Below, one piece after another: positions 35,360 through 45,685 of a stretch of 64,000 nt of DNA. The position numbers and the translations under genes are program-made. Numbering within the stretch: position 1 is the first letter of the stretch; every line of letters begins with the position of its first letter. Under the pieces are notes generated by a model. The model was not told where the DNA came from. It did no database searches and saw nothing but the letters and a program-made list of their open reading frames with translations. Origin of the DNA: Streptomyces sp. R28 (GTDB lineage: Bacteria; Actinomycetota; Actinomycetes; Streptomycetales; Streptomycetaceae); contig NZ_CP163439.1 in the NCBI RefSeq assembly GCF_041052385.1, positions 9,723,001 to 9,787,000 of the forward strand. The letters run 5' to 3'.

Positions 35360-36688
35360 ATGGCAGAGCAATTGCTGGACGGGCGTTATCTACTGACCCA
35401 CCGGATCGGCGCCGGAGGGATGGGGGAGGTGTGGCACTCCCGGGACGAGCGACTGCGCCGGGACGTGGCCGTCAAACTCATCACCGGTCTCGGGCAGGTC
35501 CGCGACCCGAAACTCGTGGCGCGGTTCGTCCAGGAGGCGCAGGTGCTGGCGGGGCTGTCGAGCCCGCACATCGTCACGGTGCACGAACTCGGCACGGCAC
35601 GCCGGGGCGGCGGCCCGGAGCTGCCGTACCTCGTGATGGAGCTGCTGCACGGCCACCCGCTGGACGAACTGGTCCGGGGCGGGGAGCGGTTCTCGCTGCA
35701 CGACGTGAGCCGTTGGGGGAGGCAGATGTGCCGGGCGCTCGCGACGGCCCATGCCTCCGGGGTGGTGCACCGGGACATGAAACCGGCGAACGTGATGGTG
35801 ACCGAAGGCGCGGCGGGCGAGCGCGACGTCAAGGTGCTGGACTTCGGCATCGCCCGGCTCCTCGACGACACCGGCACATCGACCGTGCTGACCGCCACCG
35901 GCGCGACGGTGGGCACACCCGCCTACATGTCGCCCGAACAGATCACGGCGGACCCGAAGCGGCCGGCCGACGGACGCAGTGATCTCTACTCGCTCGGCTG
36001 CGTGCTCTATGAACTGGTCGCGGGACGCCCGCCGTTCGAGGCGCCCAGCGCGTTCACGCTGATGCAGAAGCATCTGAGCGAACGGCCCGCTCCGCCTCGC
36101 GGACCACACGCGGACGTCCCGGACGCCTGGAGCCGGCTGATACTCGCGCTGCTCGCCAAGGATCCGGAGGACCGCCCGCAGACCGCGCAGGAGGTGGGCC
36201 GACGGCTGGCCGAACTGGGCGACGACACACCCGCCGTACCGCCTGCGCCGCCCCTGCACGCAGGCCCCGGCCCGCAAGCGCCGGGCGCACCCGCCCGCAC
36301 CAGTACCGCACCCACCCCGCCCCGCTCCGCGTCCGCTCACCCGCCGACGCGGCTGGACCGGGGCCCGGCGGCTCCCGCCCCGCGGCCCACGGCACGCCGG
36401 AGCCCTGCCGCCCGTACCCCGCAGCCGCCGCGCAGGGTCGACCCCGGCGCCTCGGCGCCACACCGGCCGGTATGGACGGAACGTGTCGAGGCGCCGCCGC
36501 CTCGGGCCTTCGCCTCCACCCCGTCCGCCCGCCACGACCCCCTGCTGCCGCGCTCGACCGTGCGGGGCGGCTGCCTCGGCCTCGTGTTCCTGTCGGTCGT
36601 GGCCACCTTGCCCTGGCGGGGAGCGGTCGCCCTCGTGGTCGGCGTCGCCATCGGGACGTACGTCTGGCGCCATTACCGCCGCCGCTGA
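35360..36688 (+). CDS. Eukaryotic-type Ser/Thr protein kinase, membrane-anchored
   Basis: 442 aa. Kinase domain at about 8-280: GAGGMGEVW glycine loop, Lys39 (VAVKLI), HRDMKPANVM at about 137, DFG at about 161, GTPAYMSPEQ activation segment and a regulatory end (EDRPQTAQEVGRRL). A Pro/Ala-rich juxtamembrane linker of about 120 residues leads to C-terminal membrane helices (CLGLVFLSVVATLPW, VALVVGVAIGTYVW) and a short RRR tail, with no extracellular sensor. The kinase motifs are complete. ATG at 35360 after AGGGGG. Targets unknown; it follows rmdA on the same strand but has a 133-bp gap. Confidence 0.92.
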   Translation: MAEQLLDGRYLLTHRIGAGGMGEVWHSRDERLRRDVAVKLITGLGQVRDPKLVARFVQEAQVLAGLSSPHIVTVHELGTARRGGGPELPYLVMELLHGHPLDELVRGGERFSLHDVSRWGRQMCRALATAHASGVVHRDMKPANVMVTEGAAGERDVKVLDFGIARLLDDTGTSTVLTATGATVGTPAYMSPEQITADPKRPADGRSDLYSLGCVLYELVAGRPPFEAPSAFTLMQKHLSERPAPPRGPHADVPDAWSRLILALLAKDPEDRPQTAQEVGRRLAELGDDTPAVPPAPPLHAGPGPQAPGAPARTSTAPTPPRSASAHPPTRLDRGPAAPAPRPTARRSPAARTPQPPRRVDPGASAPHRPVWTERVEAPPPRAFASTPSARHDPLLPRSTVRGGCLGLVFLSVVATLPWRGAVALVVGVAIGTYVWRHYRRR

Positions 36689-36724
36689 CCGTGCCGGGAG
36701 CAGGGCCGTTCGCGTGCGGGCCGT

Positions 36725-37609
36725 TCACCGCTCCAGCAGCATCCGCTGGAGCTCCCGCGCGGCCCGCGGCGGAGCCACATCGCTGCGGTGGGCCAGCGCG
36801 ATCGTCCGGTGCAGCCCCGGCCGGGCCAGCGGGGTGACCCGTAGCCCCCGGCCGGAGCGTGCCGCCACCATGCGCGGTACGACGGCCACGCCGAGCCCTG
36901 CCCGGACGAACCCCAGCACCGCGTCCATCTCCCCGCCCTCCACCGCGAAGTCCGGCTCGAAGCCCTCGGCACGGCAGGCGGCCACCGTCAGCTCGCGCAG
37001 GTCGTAGCCGTGCCGGAACATCACCAGGCGTTCGCCCTCCAGGTCGGCGATGCGCACGGTGCGCCGGTCGCCGCCTGGGCGGGACGCCTCGGGTGAGGAG
37101 ACCACCACCAGGTCCTCGCGCAGCAGCTCCACCGTGGTCAGCGCCGGGGACGGGGTCGGCAGGGGCAGGACGACCAGGGCGAGGTCGAGGGCGCCGCGCG
37201 CCAGCTCCCGTACGAGGTCGTGCGAGCCGCCCTCCTCGATCAGCAGCTGGATGCCGGGATAGCGGTCGTGGAAGGCGCGCAGCACGTCCGGGAGCAGGCC
37301 CGTGCACAGGCTCGGGGTCGCGCCGAGACGGACCCGGCCCTGGCGCAGCTGCACCAGCTCCTGCACCTCGTGCCGTGCGGTGTCCGCGTCGGCCAGGATG
37401 CGCCGGGCCAGCGGGAGCAGGGCCTCTCCGGCGTCCGTCAGCGTGATGTTGCCGCGCGCCCGCAGGAACAGGTCCGCGCCCAACTCCCGCTCCAGCGCCT
37501 TGATCTGCTGCGACAGCGACGGCTGCGCGACATGCACCAGGTCGGCGGCCCGGGTGAAGTGCCGGGTCTCGGCGACCGCCACGAAGTACTGGAGCTGCTG
37601 GAACTGCAT
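36725..37609 (-). CDS. LysR-family regulator divergent from sdhCAB
   Basis: 294 aa. N-terminal winged helix (MQFQQLQYFVAVAETRHFTRAADLVHVAQPSL in outline; SQQIKALERELGADLF follows) and a C-terminal co-inducer domain with VRLGATPSLC and GLGVAVVPRMVA. The Met at 37609 fits the family start; the frame is open for 21 more residues upstream. It is divergent from the succinate dehydrogenase genes, 83 bp between starts, the classical LysR layout, so it probably regulates sdhCAB and itself. The co-inducer is unknown. Confidence 0.88.
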   Translation of the reverse strand: MQFQQLQYFVAVAETRHFTRAADLVHVAQPSLSQQIKALERELGADLFLRARGNITLTDAGEALLPLARRILADADTARHEVQELVQLRQGRVRLGATPSLCTGLLPDVLRAFHDRYPGIQLLIEEGGSHDLVRELARGALDLALVVLPLPTPSPALTTVELLREDLVVVSSPEASRPGGDRRTVRIADLEGERLVMFRHGYDLRELTVAACRAEGFEPDFAVEGGEMDAVLGFVRAGLGVAVVPRMVAARSGRGLRVTPLARPGLHRTIALAHRSDVAPPRAARELQRMLLER

Positions 37610-37692
37610 CCAGCCAGCATAGCCAGCACCTATCGAAACGAGCCGGACCATGTCTTGGACCGATGGGGTCATTCGGCTCTAGCGTCCTGTGC
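37610..37692. promoter_or_regulatory. Divergent promoter region lysR / sdhC
   Basis: 83 bp must hold both promoters and the LysR sites. CCTATCG and CGATGGG form an interrupted, nearly perfect inverted repeat around the middle and are candidates for LysR contacts. The assignment is tentative. Confidence 0.4.
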
Positions 37693-38400
37693 ATGGCTCT
37701 GGCAACGCGGACGGATCGACGGCCGTCCATGGCACGCACGGTGTGGGACTCCACCGTCGGCAAGAAGACCGTGATGGCGGTCAGCGGGCTGATCATGCTG
37801 CTGTACCTGGTCGCCCACATGATCGGCAACCTGAAGATCTACTTCGGCGCGGGCGAGTTCAACGCGTACGGCCACTGGCTGCGCACGGTCGGCGAGCCGT
37901 TCATGCACTACGAGTGGACGCTCTGGCTGATCCGCGTCGTGCTGGTCGTCGCCGTCGTCGCCCACGCGGTCTCGGCGTACCAGCTCAGCCGCCGCGACAT
38001 CAAGGCCCGCCCCAGCAAGTACGTGCACAGGAAGCCGCGGGCCTCCTACGCCACCCGCACCATGCGCTGGGGCGGCATCATCCTCGGCCTGTTCATCGTC
38101 TGGCACGTCCTGGACCTGACGACCGGCACCGTGCACTCCGGCGGCTTCCAGGAGGGCCACCCGTACCAGAACGTCGTGGACACCTTCTCCACCTGGTACG
38201 GCAACGTCATCTACATCGTCGCGATGCTCGCCCTCGGCCTGCACATCCGGCACGGCTTCTGGAGCGCCGCCCAGACCCTCGGCGCCGGCAGCCGCACCCG
38301 CGACCGCGCACTGAAGACCGTCGCAGGCGTCCTCGCACTGCTGCTCACGGCCGGCTTCATCGCCGTGCCCGTGGGCGTCATGACCGGAGTGGTGAGCTGA
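37693..38400 (+). CDS. sdhC: Succinate dehydrogenase cytochrome b subunit
   Basis: 235 aa with five membrane helices, the length of the one-subunit (type B) anchor of menaquinone-linked succinate dehydrogenase/fumarate reductases. Helix I contains GKKTVMAVSGLIMLLYLVAHMIGN with a probable heme His in AHMIGN; other His residues (VVAHAVSAYQ, IVWHVLDL, LGLHIRHGFWS) are placed as in the di-heme family. ATG at 37693; MARTVWD twelve codons later is an alternative. No separate SdhD gene is present, as expected for this type. Confidence 0.92.
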   Translation: MALATRTDRRPSMARTVWDSTVGKKTVMAVSGLIMLLYLVAHMIGNLKIYFGAGEFNAYGHWLRTVGEPFMHYEWTLWLIRVVLVVAVVAHAVSAYQLSRRDIKARPSKYVHRKPRASYATRTMRWGGIILGLFIVWHVLDLTTGTVHSGGFQEGHPYQNVVDTFSTWYGNVIYIVAMLALGLHIRHGFWSAAQTLGAGSRTRDRALKTVAGVLALLLTAGFIAVPVGVMTGVVS

Positions 38401-38401
38401 C

Positions 38402-40350
<1,949 letters not shown>

Positions 40351-40354
<4 letters not shown>

Positions 40355-41097
40355 AGCTCACCTTGCGCGTCTGGCGGCAGAAGAACGCCGACGCCGACGG
40401 CGCCATGTCCACGTACGAGGTGGACGGGATCTCCTCCGACATGTCCTTCCTGGAGATGCTCGACACCCTCAACGAGGAGCTCATCCTCAAGGGCGAGGAC
40501 CCGGTCGCCTTCGACCACGACTGCCGTGAGGGCATCTGCGGAGCGTGCTCGCTCGTGATCAACGGCGATGCGCACGGGCCCGAGCGGACGACCACGTGTC
40601 AGCTGCACATGCGGTCGTTCAGGGACGGCGACACGATCGACATCGAGCCGTGGCGGGCGTCGGCGTTCCCGGTGATCAAGGATCTGGTCGTCGACCGGTC
40701 CGCGTTCGACCGGATCATCCAGGCCGGTGGGTACATCACCGCACCGACCGGCGCGGCTCCCGAAGCGCACGCCACGCCGGTGCCGAAGCCGGACGCCGAC
40801 TTCGCCTTCGAGCACGCCGAGTGCATCGGGTGCGGGGCGTGTGTCGCCGCGTGCCCGAACGGGGCGGCGATGCTGTTCACGTCCGCCAAGATCAACCATC
40901 TCAACGTGCTGCCGCAGGGTGCTCCCGAGCGGGAGACGCGGGTGCTCGACATGGTGGCGCAGATGGACGAGGAGGGCTTCGGGGGATGCACGCTCACCGG
41001 TGAGTGCGCCACCGCCTGCCCCAAGGGCATCCCGCTCATGTCCATCACCGGCATGAACAAGGAGTGGCTGCGGGCCACGCGGAAGGTGAAGCGGTAG
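40351..41097 (+). CDS. sdhB: Succinate dehydrogenase iron-sulfur subunit
   Basis: 248 aa. Plant-type 2Fe-2S cluster residues in CREGICGACSLVING and TTTCQLHM; 4Fe-4S ligands in CIGCGACVAACPNG; the 3Fe-4S Cys in CTLTGECATACPKGIP. It transfers electrons from SdhA to the menaquinone site with SdhC. The start ATG overlaps the sdhA stop. It ends the sdhCAB operon; a GC-rich hairpin follows. Confidence 0.95.
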
Positions 41098-41400
41098 GCC
41101 GGGCCGCACAGCAGACGTTCGCCGACAGGTGCGGACGGGCGGGGCCGGGAGTGGTGCTCCCCGGCCCCGTCTCGCGCTGTCGCGCCCGCCAAGTGAACGG
41201 CACCGGAGCGCCCGGCTGACCGGCCGGGCACCGGAAGATGGACGGCCGGTACCGGCCCACGCCGTTCAACATTCGCACATCCACTCTCCTGGCACAGGTC
41301 ACGCATACGCCAACCGGCATCGGAAGAACAGGGGCGGCACCTCGCATCGCCCCCACCGCTCTCCGCTCGCCGTCCCCCGGCCCGTGACCAGGAGTAAGCC
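41098..41400. other. 303-bp intergenic region sdhB / olsB-like gene
   Basis: Contains the sdh terminator hairpin (41139-41170), a second small hairpin GCCCGGC-TGACCG-GCCGGGC at 41210-41229, and then about 170 bp that presumably carry the promoter of the acyltransferase pair. No coding sequence seen. Confidence 0.45.
41139..41170 (+). terminator. Hairpin terminator after sdhCAB
   Basis: GGGGCCGGGAG pairs with CTCCCCGGCCCC across a TGGTG loop with one bulged base. It stands about 45 bp after the sdhB stop. Confidence 0.65.
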
Positions 41401-42171
41401 ATGACCGGCGTACTGACCGTCGAACGTCCCCCGCAGCCCACGGCACCCACCCGCTACACCGTCGGACTCGCCCGCAACGAGGAGGACGTGCGCGCCGCCC
41501 AGCGGCTGCGGCACGACGTCTTCGCCGGCGAGATGGGGGCCCTGCTGTCCACCCCGCAACCCGGCCACGACATCGACGCCTTCGACGCGTACTGCGACCA
41601 CCTGCTGGTCCGCGAGGAGGTGTCCGGCCAGGTCGTCGGCACCTACCGGCTGCTCCCGCCGGAGCGTGCCGCGGTCGCGGGCCGGCTGTACTCGGAAGGC
41701 GAGTTCGACCTCACCCGCATCGACGCCCTGCGCCCGAACCTCGTCGAGGTCGGCCGCTCCTGCGTCCACCCCGACCACCGCGACGGTGCCGTCATCGGCC
41801 TCATCTGGGCCGGCATCGCCCGCTACATGGTCGACCGCGGCCACGAGTGGCTGGCAGGCTGCTGCTCGATCCCGCTGGCCGACGGCGGCTCGCTCGCGGC
41901 CGGGACCTGGGACCGGGTACAGGCCAAGCACCTGGCTCCCCAGGAGTACCGCGTACGGCCGCTGCGCCCCTGGCAGCCGACCGCCCCCGCGCCCGCCACC
42001 CGCACCGAACTCCCGGCCCTGCTGCGCGGCTACATCCGCCTCGGCGCCTGGGTCTGCGGCGAGCCCGCGCACGACCCGGAGTTCGGGGTCGCCGACATGT
42101 ACGTGCTGCTGTCGATGCGCCGGGTCAACGCGCGCTATCTGCGGCACTTCCTCTCCCTCGTCCCGGCGTGA
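41401..42171 (+). CDS. olsB: GNAT-type acyltransferase, OlsB-like (ornithine N-acyltransferase)
   Basis: 256 aa. Resembles the OlsB/autoinducer-synthase-like N-acyltransferases (Acetyltransf_5): RLRHDVFAGEMGA, DAYCDHLLVREE, VVGTYRLLPPE, VEVGRSCVHPDHRDG and GCCSIPLADGG. OlsB transfers a 3-hydroxyacyl chain from ACP to ornithine to give lyso-ornithine lipid. The next gene encodes an acyltransferase of OlsA type in a 4-nt overlap, which supports an ornithine-lipid pair, as reported for S. coelicolor. Haemolysin-like naming in databases refers to the same family. Confidence 0.82.
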   Translation: MTGVLTVERPPQPTAPTRYTVGLARNEEDVRAAQRLRHDVFAGEMGALLSTPQPGHDIDAFDAYCDHLLVREEVSGQVVGTYRLLPPERAAVAGRLYSEGEFDLTRIDALRPNLVEVGRSCVHPDHRDGAVIGLIWAGIARYMVDRGHEWLAGCCSIPLADGGSLAAGTWDRVQAKHLAPQEYRVRPLRPWQPTAPAPATRTELPALLRGYIRLGAWVCGEPAHDPEFGVADMYVLLSMRRVNARYLRHFLSLVPA

Positions 42172-43208
42172 CGGACATGGCGGCCATGAGCACCCACTCC
42201 CTGGGCGCCGAGCGTCTCCCCACGGTGACCGCGCCCCTGGCCGGGGCGGTCGGCGCACCGGCCGCGGCCGCCCACGCCGCCGAGGCGGCGAACCTCTGGC
42301 GGCCCAGCGCGCCCTGCACCCCGCAGACGTGCGTGGACGTGACGGGACCGGCCAGGGCCATCCCCCTGGCCGTCCTGCGGATCGCGGCGGTCCTGCTCCT
42401 GCTGATCGTCGGGATCGCGCTCACCCCTCTCAGCGGCCGCATACCCGCGGAAGTGATCCGACGCTGGTGTCGCTGGATCGTCCGGGCCGCGGGAGTCCGG
42501 GTACGGATCGACGGCGGCGCCGCGCCCGACGGCGGGCTGCTGCTCGTCGCCAACCATGTCTCCTGGCTGGACATCCCGCTGCTCGCCGCCGTGCGCCCGG
42601 CCCGGATGCTCGCCAAGTCGGAGATCCGGCAGTGGCCGGTGGCGGGGTGGCTGACCGCCCGCAGCGGCGCCCTGTTCATCGACCGGGACCGTATCCGCGT
42701 CCTGCCCGAGACGGTGGGCCGGATCGCCGAGGCGCTGCGGGCCGGCGAAGCCGTCGCCGTCTTCCCCGAGGGCAGCACCTGGTGCGGCCGCGCCCAGGGC
42801 CACTTCCGCCGGGCCGCCTTCCAGGCAGCCCTGGACGCGGGCGTCACCGTCCAGCCGGTCCGACTGCACTACCGGACGGCCCAGGGCGCGTCCGGCACGG
42901 CGGCCGCCTTCGTCGGCGAGGACTCGCTGCTCACCTCCGTGTGGCGGGTGGTGCGGGCACGCGAGCTGGTCGCCGAGGCCGAGGTGCGGGAGCCGATGGC
43001 GCCGGGCAGCCGCCCCGACCGCCGTTCCCTGGCCCGGGCGGCCGAAGTGTCCGCGCTCCTCGGGCCCCGGCAGATCCAGGCCCCCGGCCCGCACCGCACC
43101 GTGCCCTTCCCGGCGCCCGGTGTGGTCCGCACGGCACCCGTCACCGACGCCGAACAGCAGCCGCCGGCCCTGTCGCGAGGCCCTTACGGCATGACCCGGG
43201 CGAGATAG
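42168..43208 (+). CDS. olsA: PlsC-type 1-acyl acyltransferase, OlsA-like
   Basis: 346 aa. A membrane segment at about 62-85 (AVLRIAAVLLLLIVGIAL) precedes the PlsC domain: catalytic motif NHVSWLD near residue 125, block II SGALFIDRD, block III FPEGSTWCG, and the proline-containing VQPVRLHY. It probably completes ornithine-lipid synthesis by adding the second acyl chain; phosphatidic acid synthesis is an alternative. GTG at 42168 overlaps the olsB stop; an in-frame ATG follows at 42177. Its last 25 bp overlap the 3' end of the convergent UvrA-like gene. Confidence 0.82.
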   Translation: MTDMAAMSTHSLGAERLPTVTAPLAGAVGAPAAAAHAAEAANLWRPSAPCTPQTCVDVTGPARAIPLAVLRIAAVLLLLIVGIALTPLSGRIPAEVIRRWCRWIVRAAGVRVRIDGGAAPDGGLLLVANHVSWLDIPLLAAVRPARMLAKSEIRQWPVAGWLTARSGALFIDRDRIRVLPETVGRIAEALRAGEAVAVFPEGSTWCGRAQGHFRRAAFQAALDAGVTVQPVRLHYRTAQGASGTAAAFVGEDSLLTSVWRVVRARELVAEAEVREPMAPGSRPDRRSLARAAEVSALLGPRQIQAPGPHRTVPFPAPGVVRTAPVTDAEQQPPALSRGPYGMTRAR

Positions 43209-45517
43209 GGTGCCGTCGCGCTGCCTCTCTCCCGTGCCACCTGAGCGGGCGGACCCGCCACCACGATCCGTCCGCCCGCGTCACCACCGCCCGGCCCCAG
43301 GTCGATCACCCAGTCCGCGCCCGCGACGACGGACATGTCGTGCTCGACCACGACCACGGTGTGGCCGGCGTCGACGAGCCCGTGCAGCTGGCGCATGAGC
43401 ACCTCGACGTCGGCCGGGTGGAGTCCGGTCGTCGGCTCGTCGAGGAGGTAGAGCGTGTGGCCGCGACGGCCACGCTGGAGCTCGCTCGCCAGCTTGATGC
43501 GCTGGGCCTCACCGCCGGACAGCTCGGTGGCGGGCTGGCCGAGCCGCAGGTAGCCGAGACCGACGTCGAGGAGGGTGCCCAGGCTGCGGGCCACGGCCGG
43601 CGTGTCCGCGAAGAAGTCCGCGGCCGCCTCGACGGTGAGGTCCAGCACCTGCGCGATGTTGCGTCCCCGGTAGGCCACTTGGAGCGTCTCGGGGTGGTAG
43701 CGCGCCCCGCCGCAGTCCGGGCACGGCGCGTACGTGCTCGGCAGGAACAGCAGCTCGACGCTGACGAAGCCCTCGCCCTGGCAGGTCTCGCAGCGCCCTC
43801 CCGCGACATTGAACGAGAAGCGCCCGACGCCGTAACCACGCGCCCGCGCCTCGTCGGTGCCCGCGAACACCTTGCGCACGACGTCGAAGAGGCCGGTGTA
43901 GGTGGCGAGATTGGAGCGCGGGGTCCGGCCGATCGGCTTCTGGTCGACCGAGACCAGACGCCCCACACCCGCCAGGTCCTCGGTGATCTCGCCGATGAGC
44001 GTGGACTTGCCCGACCCCGAGACACCGGTGACGGCCGTGAACACCCCGAGCGGGAACTCGGCGGACACCCCGCGCAGGTTGTGCCGGGTGACCGGGCCGA
44101 CCTTCAACTGACCGCTCGGGGCGCGCACTTGGCGTACGTCGATGGGGGAGTCGTCGAACAGGAAGCGCGCCGTCGCCGACTCCGGGACCGCCGCCAGCTC
44201 GGCCACCGGCCCGCTGTGCAGCACCTGCCCGCCGTGCTCGCCGGCCCGCGGCCCCACGTCGACCAGCCAGTCGGCGCCGCGCACGACGTCCAGGTGGTGC
44301 TCGACGACGAACACCGTGTTCCCGGCCGCCTTCAGCCGCGCCAGCACCGTCAGCAGCGCCTCCGTGTCCGCCGGGTGCAGTCCCGCGGACGGCTCGTCGA
44401 GGACGTACACGACACCGAAGAGACCGGACCGGAGCTGGGTCGCGAGCCGCAGGCGCTGCAGCTCGCCCGCCGAGAGCGTGGGGGTGGCACGGTCGAGGCC
44501 GAGGTAGCCGAGGCCGAGCTCGACGACGGGCCCGATACGGGACTTGAGGTCCTCGGTGAGGACACGAGCCGTCTCCGAAGTGCCGCCGTCCAGGATGTCC
44601 GCCAGCTCCGTGAGCGGCAGCGCGGCCAGCTCGGCGATCGTCCGGCCGGCGAACGTGACCGCCAGTGCCTCGGGCCGCAGTCTGCTGCCGCCGCACGCCG
44701 GGCAGGGCGCGGAGGCGAGGAACCGCTCCGCCTTCGCCCTGAGCGTCGGGCTCTTGGAGTCGGAGAAGGTCTTCATGACGTACCGGTGGGCGCTCATGTA
44801 CGTGCCCTGGTACGGCCGTTGGATACGGTCGGCGTCGCGCACCGGGTGGACGGTGACGACCGGCTGCTCGTCGGTGAACAGGATCCACCGCCGGTTCTCG
44901 GGCGGCAGCTCGCGCCAGGGCCGGTCGACGTCGTGGCCGAGCGCGTCGAGGATGTCGCGCAGGTTCTTGCCCTGCCAGGCACCCGGCCACGCGGCGATCG
45001 CGCCCTCCCGGATCGACAGCGACGGGTCGGGGACCAGCAACTCCTCGGCCGTACGGTGCACTTGGCCGAGCCCGTGGCACTGCGGGCACGCCCCGGCCGC
45101 CGTGTTGGGCGAGAACGCGTCCGAGTCGAGCCGCTCGGCGCCGGGCGGGTAGTCGCCGGCGCGGGAGAACAGCATCCGCAGGGAGTTGGAGAGGTTGGTG
45201 ACCGTGCCGACGGACGAGCGGGACGTCGGCGCGGAGCGCCGCTGCTGCAGCGACACGGCGGGCGGAAGACCGGTGATCTCGCCGACCTTCGGCGCGCCGA
45301 CCTGGTGGATCAGCCTGCGTGCGTACGGCGCGACCGACTCGAAGTAGCGGCGCTGGGCCTCCGCGTAGATCGTGCCGAACGCGAGCGAGGACTTCCCTGA
45401 CCCGGACACGCCCGTGAACACGGCCAGCACGTCCCGCGGAATGTCGACGTCCACGCCCTTGAGGTTGTGCTCACGGGCGCCGCGGACACGGACGTACGGG
45501 TCGTGCGGGGAGTGCAT
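43184..45517 (-). CDS. UvrA-like ABC ATPase (UvrA paralogue, short form)
   Basis: 777 aa, clearly shorter than the roughly 950-1000 aa of true UvrA, like the UvrA2/drug-resistance paralogues. Two ABC modules: first Walker A GVSGSGKSS near residue 36 and the second GVSGSGKST in the last third; signatures LSAGELQRL and LSGGEAQRI; zinc-finger Cys in CPACGGSR, CETCQGEGF and CPDCGGARY. The UvrB-interaction insertion appears reduced. Start MHSPHDPY at 45517 fits the family N-terminus. It probably protects DNA against a bound or intercalating compound, but this is inference. Confidence 0.88.
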   Translation of the reverse strand: MHSPHDPYVRVRGAREHNLKGVDVDIPRDVLAVFTGVSGSGKSSLAFGTIYAEAQRRYFESVAPYARRLIHQVGAPKVGEITGLPPAVSLQQRRSAPTSRSSVGTVTNLSNSLRMLFSRAGDYPPGAERLDSDAFSPNTAAGACPQCHGLGQVHRTAEELLVPDPSLSIREGAIAAWPGAWQGKNLRDILDALGHDVDRPWRELPPENRRWILFTDEQPVVTVHPVRDADRIQRPYQGTYMSAHRYVMKTFSDSKSPTLRAKAERFLASAPCPACGGSRLRPEALAVTFAGRTIAELAALPLTELADILDGGTSETARVLTEDLKSRIGPVVELGLGYLGLDRATPTLSAGELQRLRLATQLRSGLFGVVYVLDEPSAGLHPADTEALLTVLARLKAAGNTVFVVEHHLDVVRGADWLVDVGPRAGEHGGQVLHSGPVAELAAVPESATARFLFDDSPIDVRQVRAPSGQLKVGPVTRHNLRGVSAEFPLGVFTAVTGVSGSGKSTLIGEITEDLAGVGRLVSVDQKPIGRTPRSNLATYTGLFDVVRKVFAGTDEARARGYGVGRFSFNVAGGRCETCQGEGFVSVELLFLPSTYAPCPDCGGARYHPETLQVAYRGRNIAQVLDLTVEAAADFFADTPAVARSLGTLLDVGLGYLRLGQPATELSGGEAQRIKLASELQRGRRGHTLYLLDEPTTGLHPADVEVLMRQLHGLVDAGHTVVVVEHDMSVVAGADWVIDLGPGGGDAGGRIVVAGPPAQVARERGSATAPYLARVMP

Positions 45518-45685
45518 GGGTACGAGCTCCGGGATGCGTGAGTCGGGGGGCGCGGGCAAACCCCGCGATTCTATGCGAACCAGACGCGCGCCCGTTCGAG
45601 CCACCTGATGTTCACGGGGCCGTCGGCTCACTCACACCGGCCGCCCATAACGTCGCGCCAGTCCCGCTTCCTACCGAGGAGTATC

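Noticed and set aside
34991..35396. Open frames around the rmdA 3' end extending toward the kinase gene.
   Set aside because: They are off-frame readings of the EAL domain and have no independent ribosome site.
36054..37829. Long minus-strand open frame across the kinase 3' end and the LysR gene.
   Set aside because: Its translation is Arg/Pro/Gly-rich with no motifs; it is a high-GC shadow of the LysR gene in another frame.
45640..45685. GTTCACG near the phytase start looked like part of a PHO box.
   Set aside because: No second 11-bp direct repeat of the GTTCACC type follows in register, so PhoP control cannot be claimed.
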